This document shows, in pieces, positions 1 to 9,000 of a stretch of 11,599 nt of DNA. The DNA comes from Prevotellaceae bacterium (GTDB lineage Bacteria > Bacteroidota > Bacteroidia > Bacteroidales > UBA932), in the NCBI GenBank assembly GCA_031288885.1, contig JAITQP010000044.1, forward strand, positions 1 to 11,599. Direction: 5' to 3'. The notes under the pieces are model-generated. The model made no database searches. It was not told the DNA's origin and saw nothing but the letters and a program-made list of their open reading frames with translations. The number at the start of each line of letters is the position of its first letter. The stretch's first letter is position 1. Made by a program: the position numbers and the translations under genes.

Positions 1-3000
1 CTACTTCTCAACAAGAATTTTCACGGTGTGCACCTTTCCATCGCTTGCCTCTATGGCAACGAGGTAGGCTCCCTGCGGCAGCGCCGAGAGGTCGAGGGTT
101 GCCGCGTGGCCGTCAACGTCGCTCAGCCGCTTGGCAACGCTGCCGCTAACGCTGTAAACGGTGATGGCGCGCAGCGCAGCGCTCTCCGACGTAACGTAAA
201 AGCTGCCGCTTACCACCGTTGGGTAGGCGCGAATGCCGGCAACGGTGAGGCGGTCAACGTCGGTGGTGGTGGCGCCGCTGGAGAGCGAAATCACGTAGGG
301 AGCGGCGGTGGCGCCCACTATGGCGTCGTCGCTGTAGGTAAGCGTTTGCGATACGTTGATGGTGGCGTTGCTCGACGGGTCGTACACCTTAAAGGTGAGC
401 TGCGCGGGCTTATCGTCTCCGGCAACGGTGATGAACAGCAGCCCGCCTGACGTTGAGGCCGCGCCCCGACATTCGCTCCCCGCAAAAACGCCTACCTCGC
501 AGCTCGCGAGCGTTCTGTCGCCGTTCTTTACGACGGCTATGATGCTCATGTTGCCGGAGTAGGTATTTGCGCCCACGGGCGTCCAGCGGGTGGCGGCGGC
601 GGGGGTGGCGCCCCTGCTTTTTGCCATGCTGCGGGCGTTGGAGGTGGAGGATTCGCTCGCCGCTGCTGAGCTGTTCGGGAAGAAGAACTGCTTGCTGCCG
701 GTAGCCTTTGAGCTGTACAGGTAGCCGCTGCCGGACGCAAGCGTGGCGAGCGAGCCTACCCACGCGCCGCCTGAGTAGATGGCAAACCCGCTGCTTTGCC
801 CCTTAATCAGGTCGCCCTCCGCAGCGTCGAGGTCGGCAAGGGCGTCCTCCAGCGGCAGGCTCTCCTGCGGGGTGTAGCCTATCCAGCTCCAGCCGGACTT
901 GACGTCGATGGGCGTTGCCTGCGGGTCAACCGGATCGCCTGCCAGCGTGAGGGTTCTCGCGCTGTTGAGGTGGATTTTGTACATTTTGCCTATCTCCACC
1001 ACCTGCAGGTCGCCCGACCACGCGCTGCCGTTGGGCACGCTGAAGGCGGTTTTGCCCTTGATGAGCGCTACGCTCAACTGCACGGAGCTGAGCACGTTGG
1101 CGAGGGACATGTTGCTTGGCCGCGTGTTGAACGATAGCCAGCTCCAGCCCTTTTCCAGCGCAATTTGCTGCTCAATCTTACTTTCGGCGTCCAGCGCCAG
1201 CGGAGCTGTTACGCTGCCAACGAGCGTGTTGTTGGCAAACGTAACGGTGGTTGCCCCCGTAGTGACCACCGGATGCAGCTTGCCGACGCTTGCGTTCCAC
1301 GCCTTGAACGTAATCAGACTGCCCGACATCTCTCGTGTGCCGTAAATGTCGAGGGTGACCAGCGTGGCGTTGTAGCGGGGGTAGTAGATGGGCGAGGCGC
1401 GCCCCACGCATACGCCGTCGATAAAGGCGGCTACCATGTCCTCCGTATCTTCGGAAACGACGCCCTCAAAGCGCAGCTGCCCAATGAGGCTCATGGAGTA
1501 CTCAAAGTCTGACGGGTTAACATCCCAGCTGGGGATTTGCGTGGTAACCTTTAGCGAGAGGAGCAGGGGTACGTCCACCTGATTGTTGCCGGTGAGGTAG
1601 ATGATATCCTCGTAGCTGCCAACGGGCATGGCGGGGTGCACGGTGAAGGTTATTTTTTCGCTGCCCAAGGGCTTAATGTTGCCCTGCAGCTTGGATGCCG
1701 TCAGCCACGACGGGAGGCTGCTCAGCGACCACGTTTCCTCCTTGCCGCTTTCGTTGGAGATGGATACCTCCCGCGTGGCCTCCCTGAGGTGCTCTTTGGT
1801 GATGGACACCTCGTCGTCGCTCCACCTGAGGCGGTTCATGTTGGCGTATGCCGTCCACGAAATGGGCTGCGCCAGCGGGTTGTCGTTCAGGTCGAGGATG
1901 TCCGCCACGCTAAACTCCAGCGTTGCGCCCTCTATCCTGTACTCCGGCTCTGTGATGTTGATAACGATTTTGTTGCTGGAAGCCGTCCACGAGTGCGCCA
2001 CGCTCTCCAGCGCGCGCACCTCCTTTAGGGCGGGCGCCTGCTCGGTGAAATCGGCGTCGCCCACGGCCGTTGCCGCGCCTGCCGCCGTCAGGCCGGTGGA
2101 GGCGGGCGGGTTGATGCAGTCTTCCCACGTTGCGGTGGTCTCCAGCTGGTTGTAAGCGTCGGTGGAAGTTTTCTCAAAGGGGTAGTAGGCTACCAGCCCG
2201 CTTTCGGCGCCGTTGAGGCGGCTGTAGATGTTCTGCCGGATAGCGTCGGCGGTGCGGGCGGATTTCCAGATGCGCACCTCGTCTATTTCGCCGTGGAAGT
2301 AGCTATCGACGCTGTAGCTGCCGGCTGCGTTGGCGTAGCGCCGCGCCCCCAGCGCTATCGTAGCGTTAGCCATTTGCGCCACGGCGGCGGCCGGCAGCTG
2401 CTTCACCGCCGTGCCGTCGATGTAGGCAATAACGCTGCCGTTGCGCAGCACGTTGAGCGCAAAGTGCCGCCACGTGCTGTCTAAGTAGCTTGCAGAGGAC
2501 AGGCTGTACGCATCGCCGTTGGCCTTCAGCGTGAGCGTTCCGCCCGCGTCGAAGCCGATGGAGAGGCTGAGAGAGGAGTCTTGCCCCACCTCGCCGTCGC
2601 CGCAGGAGAAGAGGGTGGCCGCGCCGGTCTGCGCGCCGCCGCGAAACCAGAGCTCCACCGAAAAGCTTTCGGCGGTGGTGACGGGGATTTTGTCCGCGCT
2701 GAGCATGACGTAGCTGCTGCCGCTGAGGCTCACCGCCTTGTTGACGTTGTTGAGGTACCATGGGTTTGCGCCGTGCAGGGTGAGGTGGCGGCTTCGCGCC
2801 TTGTCCGCGCCCACCGCGCCGTGCCCCTCCGTGAGCGGCCAGTAGCCTGCGAGCGACTGCTCCTTGCCCGTTTTGGCTTGAGCGTTGTCGTTCAGGTCGC
2901 CCAGCACGCGGGTTCGGCTCCAGAGCGAGAGGTCGTGCACTGCGCCGGTAAAGGGGTCGTCGCCCTTGGCCTTTGCGCCCACGTAGAGGCGACCCGCGCC

Positions 3001-6000
3001 GTTGTACTGCGCCGCAACGGGCTTGGCGGTGAAGAGGGTTTTGGTTTCGTCGCCGGACAGCGCGTAAACGCTGAACGTTTTTGCGTCGTTGTTGTAGGCA
3101 AAGCTGATGTACTGCCAGCCGCTCGACGCGAGCGTATCGACCGAGGTGAACGTTGCGTCCCCAAAGGTAACCACCACCTTGTTGTCGGTGCTGAAGCCGA
3201 GGGAGAATGCTTCGCCGTGGGCGACCAGCGTACCCGCCTGCCCGAGCGTTCGCGTAAACCACGCCTCAACGCTGAACGAGCGGTCTGCGAGCGCAACGGT
3301 AGCTTCGGTGGAGGCCGGCGCGCCGCCGCTGAGCTTCAGCGCGGTGGCGTGGCTAACCTTGTGACCGTTGAGGATGGCCTTGACCGAAATGTTGCCGTCT
3401 TTGACGTAGGTGGCGCGGATGTTTTCGTTGAACTGCACGGATATTTCGCCCTCCGGCGTGAGGATACCGCTGGCGGGCGAGGCGCTGCTCAGCAGCTGCG
3501 GCGCTTTCATGTCCTTCACTATGCGCACCTCCTCGCTCGACTCGGTAATCTCCTCGGCGCCCAAAAGCGACACCGAAACGGCGCGGAAGTCATACTCTCC
3601 GTCCACCAGCGGTTGCAGGTCGCAGGTGTAGGTGATGGCGGAGGAGGAGATGAGCTCCTGCCCGCTGCCGGTGATGGGCAGCAGCAGGGTGTCGTTCACA
3701 AATTCGCGCAGCGTGACCCACGTGTGGTCGTTAACGTTTTTGTACTGTAGCCGTATGGAGGCAAAGCCCCGAAACTCGCGGTCGTACTCGTCAATGCGGA
3801 AGGTTGCCTGCGCGCCCTCCGCAATGTTTGCCAGCGTGCTGGGCGCCGTTAGCGTGAGGTAGGTGGACGAGGGGATGTAGTGCACCTCAACGGTGGCCTC
3901 GGAGGAGATGTTGTCGCAGGTGGAGGCGAGCGACAGCGTTACGCCGCTGTAGTCCAAAATATCTACGGAGCTTTGGCGCGCCTCGAGCGTTTTGACGAGC
4001 TCCTCCCCGTACTCCAGCCTGAACAGGCGGGGCGAGGTGAGCGGCGTGCCGTCTAAGCTCAGGATAAGCCCGTCGGGGTTGGTGGTGTTGTCTACCGACA
4101 GCTGGTAGGTTACGGGCAGGTTGGCGTCGCTCAGGTTTTGCAGCTGTAGGGTAAAGGTTGCCTCTCTGCCGGAGGGGACGTTTGCGGCGGCGGCTTCCTT
4201 GGCGTTGTCGATGTACAGCTCGGGCTTTTCTATTTGGAACGTGCCGTAGCTGAGCCGCTGCGGCGCGCCGTCTTCCGTGTAGAAGCGGGTCATCTCTTCA
4301 CCCTCGTAGGGGCAGGACGTTTGTCCGGCGCGCGTTTGGAAGATGTAGCCGTGCAGCGAGTAAATTTTGGCGGAGCTGTTCAGCGTGCTCTCGGGGTTGT
4401 CTATAAGCTTCAGCATGTTTTCGGAGATGGGGTCGTACACATCTACGGTGAGCGCGTCCGCGCCATCCTCAGAAAGCTCGTAGCCAAAGGAGCACTTGCT
4501 GCCGACGCCCGCCGACGAGCCTGCCTCCACCTGCTCGTTAGAAACTGCGGTAATGCTGTACTCTACTCCGGCGTTGTTGATAAACAGCCCCGCGTTTGCG
4601 TTTTGCGTTGAATTCTTCTGCTTGGCGCTTTTCGTAAAATCTACCTTTTCCCATTCTACCGTTGTGGAGGAGGAAACGCTTGCGCCCGCGTCGAAGGAGC
4701 GGTTTTGGCACAAATCGACGTCCACGTCAGCTCTTAGCTTAAACAGCTGCACTTTATCCTCCTCGTTGCTCCGTATCACGTCTTTCCACTTCTCTACCCA
4801 CCGGTTGTACTCCAGCACCTGATCTACCCGAAGCTTTGCGTCGTTTAGCGCTGCCTTTGCCCTTTGCGCTGTTACGGTTGATAGCTGCCCTGTAATCGAG
4901 CTTACTATATTTTTCAAAGGTTGCTGGAGGTCGTTGAGGTTTTGTATCAGGTCTGACACTGCTGGGTAGTGTTCTTGCATGACGGCTTGCGACAGCGACC
5001 ATAGCACCTCTTTCCTTAGCTGCTCTACTGACGAGGGTGTTGGCAAGCTTGCGTTGATAGCCTCGTTTACTGCTTGGCGTGCGTCCGCTATGGCTTGTGC
5101 TATGCTTTCCACCTCCTCCGGCGAGTAGGTTGCTATTTCTTCATCGCCAATCAGCTCTTTCAGCTCCTCTGTGTTCGGCGGCACAACTGTCGGCTTGCCT
5201 GCGTTTTGCGTGCTTACTACGGTGCTTTCCAAGCTTTGCCTTATGCTGGTTAGCTCTCTCTTTGCGGCGGCGATGTTTCCGATTTCCGGACTACTTAGTA
5301 TGGCGTTTATTCGGGCTATTACATCCTCGCACACCTCGTCTGTCAGCTTATTCTGGTCTTTCTCTGCGGACTGCGGGTAAATGTAGCAAACGTACGTGCC
5401 GTTTGCGCCAAACGCAGGGTTGCTGCGGCTAAGCGTGGAGTAGTAAACCGGTTTTTTTTCCTCACCCCATACAACGTTCTCTATTGGCGGGATAGCGTCA
5501 ACCACCGTGATGAGATTGTTGCGGAGCTCCTCCGTATTCGGGATAAGGGAGCTCAGGATATGCTCCTGAGTGTAGGCAAAGGAGGTGTTGAACTCTACGC
5601 CCTCCGCCAGCACTTCTCTGGGGAACAAGCTGTAGGTTTTTTCCCCTGCGCTGACGCCGGTTGAGGGCGTTACGCCGGCGGGGACGTCCTCAACGGGGTA
5701 GAAGTTCAGGTCGCGCACTTTCCCAAACAGCCTGTTGACGCTTTTCCCTATGTACACGTCGGCGCTGCTGCCCACAAAGGAGGCGCTGGCGCTGGTGGAG
5801 ATGCGCTCGGCAACGGTGTTGGCGGTGGTGTACGTATGGCCTGTGCTCTGCACGGATACGGATTCAAATTCGACAGTAGTGCTCACCTTCGGCTCAATGT
5901 TCGTCACCACGCTAAACCCGATGCCTGCCGACGACACAAACGTCGGCGCTACGCTGATGGTGCCGCTGTGCTTCATGGCGCTGTTGGCTGTTTCTTCGGA

Positions 6001-9000
6001 GGAGAACGTTGAGGTGATGGTAGAGCCTTTTTCGAGGTACGCATAGCTGCCGGTTCCCGGGGGATCGTGCAGCACGATTTCTACGTAGTCGGGGCCTTTG
6101 GTGGTGAAGTTGCTGCCGTCGCTGGGCACCTGCCCCAGCAGGTATCCCCTAAAAGGTTTGCCATCGCCTGCGCCGTTGTTCCACGTAATGGTGCGGCCGT
6201 TGTGGTCGAGGGTTACGGTAGCGGAAAGGAGGTTATCGCCGCTCAGCTTGGGGAAGCCCACCTGAAATTCGTACCGGCACTTGCCCTCGGCATTCAGCGT
6301 TACCGTGTTGGACGAGGGGGTTAGGTCGTAGATGCTGTCAGCGTTAGCGGCGGCGGTGGTGTCGATAAACACCGCGTGCGACGCCAGCGCGTTGTTGATG
6401 TAGATGGGCTGACCGTACATGGGGACAACCTCCACCACCTTCGGCTCAGCGTCGATGTTTTCGTACTTCTCAAGCGCCGAAATTTCCCACGCGTATCGCA
6501 TGGCGCGCTGGCTGAAGACCGGATGACCTGCGGCGTAGCGCACCGCGCCGTTGCCATCTACGCTGTACAGCCGTAGCGTGTCGTTCACCACGTTGTCGGT
6601 GGAGGTAGCCCGCGTGTACACGTAGATGCTGTCGCCAAACGCGCCGTAGGGGTTGCCCAGATCTTTGACCTCAAACACGGGGTCGCTGTAGTAGGCTATC
6701 CGCAGCGTGTCGTGGCACACGAGCGCGTAGGCGTAGCCCAGCGTGTCGGTATAGGTAAGCGTGTCAACCACGTTGGGGGCTATGTCCAGCGTTAGCTTGT
6801 CGAAGCGGAACGTGTGGCGGTCGGAGTCCAGCGCTTTGGTTTTTACGCCGGTAATGTTGTAGGGCACGGGCGGCAGCTCCACCGCAAACTCGCCCGTTAC
6901 GGGGTTGGTTTCCACCTCAATCGTGCTGCCCCGCGCGGTGGACTTAAAGGTGGCGCTGCTGGCGTAGCCGTTTGCGTGGTCGCCGTAGGGCGCGGGCAGG
7001 CGGAATGTTTTCGCCACGTCTGCGCTGGTGAGGTTGAGCCGGTACGAATCGTTGCGGGTGGTAAGGGTAACGGTGGCCTTGCCGATGTTGGCCTTGCTCA
7101 GCCCAAACCCGAGCTGCTTGCCGAGCTCCGTGTTGCCGCCGGCCACGCGCCCTACGACGCGCACCAGCGTGTTGTCGGCAAAGCGGAGCCCCGTAATGGG
7201 GTTTTGGAAGTTGTGCCTGCCCTCCCGCGGGTAGCGCCCGCCGTTCTCAAAGACGTGTCCGTCCTTGCTCACCGAGATGAAGTGCTCGCCAATGGGCACG
7301 TCCACCTCAAATTCGCCGTCGTCGTTGGTGGTTATCAGCTCGCCGTCGCGGCTTGCGGGCGCGCCGTCCACGTTGAGCTGCGCACCCTCCACGGGGTAGT
7401 CGCTGTCTGCGTACACCACGCGCCCCGACACCTTAAACGACGAAATGTCGGTAAAGTCCGTGCTGTTGTGCACCAGCGAGGCGTTGCTTATGTAGCGCAA
7501 GTGCTGCGTAGGCTCAAACCGGTGCACCCCCAGCAGGGGGACGAAGTTGTAGCTCGTGCCCTCGCCGCTAAAGGCGATGCCCCGTATGTAGTAGTTGCCG
7601 CTGGCGTCGGTAATGCCCTTAAACGCCAGCTGCGCGTCGCTGGGGATGCGCTCCGCGTCGGAGGGCAGCGCGTGCGTGCCGTGGTTTTTGTTGAACGCCG
7701 TGCCCACGCGCGAGGCGTCAAAGAAGTAGCCCTCCACCGGCTCGTCGAACATCCAGTAGGCTTTCAGGTCGGTTTCGTTGCCCGCGAGCCGCCGGTTGTA
7801 GTCCCGCAGGATTTCGGCTTCGCCCAGCGCCCTGCCCCAGAAGCGCACCTCGTCTATGTTGCCTTTCAGGTCGTAGCCTAAGCGGATGGAGGAGTTGCTG
7901 AAGGTGGTTTGCGTGTAGGCGTCGGCGCGCGAGGTGTGCTGGAGGTAAACGCTGTCGAGGTTATCGTCGTTCACCACGTAGAGCGTCAGCTTGCCGCCCT
8001 GCCGCACGAGGGTCACGTGCGAAAATCTGTCGGAGCGGATGGTAAACGGCGTCTCAAAATCCTTGGTCGTTCCCGCGCCGGAGCTCGACAGTATTTTGTA
8101 CGCGCTGCCCTTATCTTGGCTGAGCAACTTTAGCCATATGGTGTTCACGTTGCCGTCATCGTCGTTGGTTCCGTTGCCTATGGAGGCAAACCACATGTCG
8201 TCGTCCACAAAGTCCGGACGGAGGTAGAGCTGTAGGGTAAAGTCGTCCTTAAGAATTTCGTTGAAGTAGGCGTCCTTTGGCTTCCAGTCGGCGGTTTGCC
8301 CGCCGCCGTTGGAGCGGAGGCTGGCGTACTGGCCGGATTGCTCGCCCTCCTCGCTGCGCTTCACCAGCACGCTTACGTTGGCCACCGCCGTGCCCGAGCC
8401 GTAGGTGATGCGGCCGGAGGCGGCGCCAAGCGACTCCGCAAAGCCGATGTCGGTTTTTGCGTCGATAACCGTGTACGTGTCGCTGCAATTCTTATATACC
8501 TCCACGCGGTACTCGTAGTAAACGTCCGGCAGCGCCCTGTCGTCGATGTAGGTGTAGGAGGGTTCGTCGGTGTTGATGGTGGCAAACTCGCTCCACTCCG
8601 ACTGCGTTTTGTCTATAACGCGCCGCCAAACCTTGTAGCGTTCGCTCTCGTCGGGGTTAGACTTGTTGGTAGTCCAACTTACCCGCACCGAGTTGCTGTA
8701 CTCGCGCTTCGTAGCGGAAACCTCCTCAAGGGAGCTGGAGCCGGTGGTGTGGCCGCTCACCTCTTTCGACGTAAATGCGTGATCCAGCGCGTTCACCTTA
8801 ACCCTGTACGTCGAAGGGTTGCAATCGTTGCCTGCACTATTGTCGGTATAGGTGTAAGTTTTTTCAAACTTTGAACCCGCTGGGGTAACCGCAAAGGCTT
8901 TTTTGGAAACGACCTCGGCGTACGTACCGCCGTTCTTTTTTCGCTCAATGGTGTAGTAATGGTTGGTGTTGATGTTGTCCAGCCGGTAGTCGAGCGTAAA

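Noticed and set aside
2366..3262. Minus-strand ORF of 298 codons in another frame
   Set aside because: An arginine- and glutamine-rich frame shadow lying within the LamG 2-3 coding region.
2581..3750. Plus-strand ORF of 389 codons opposite the giant gene
   Set aside because: It is antisense to the two LamG domains, rich in Arg/Ala/Gly/Val/His as expected from the complement of high-GC codons, with no recognisable fold. The giant frame is clearly the coding one.
6814..7881. Plus-strand ORF of 355 codons opposite the CnaB-like region
   Set aside because: Same reason: a composition-driven shadow with no domain signature, fully inside a well-supported coding frame.
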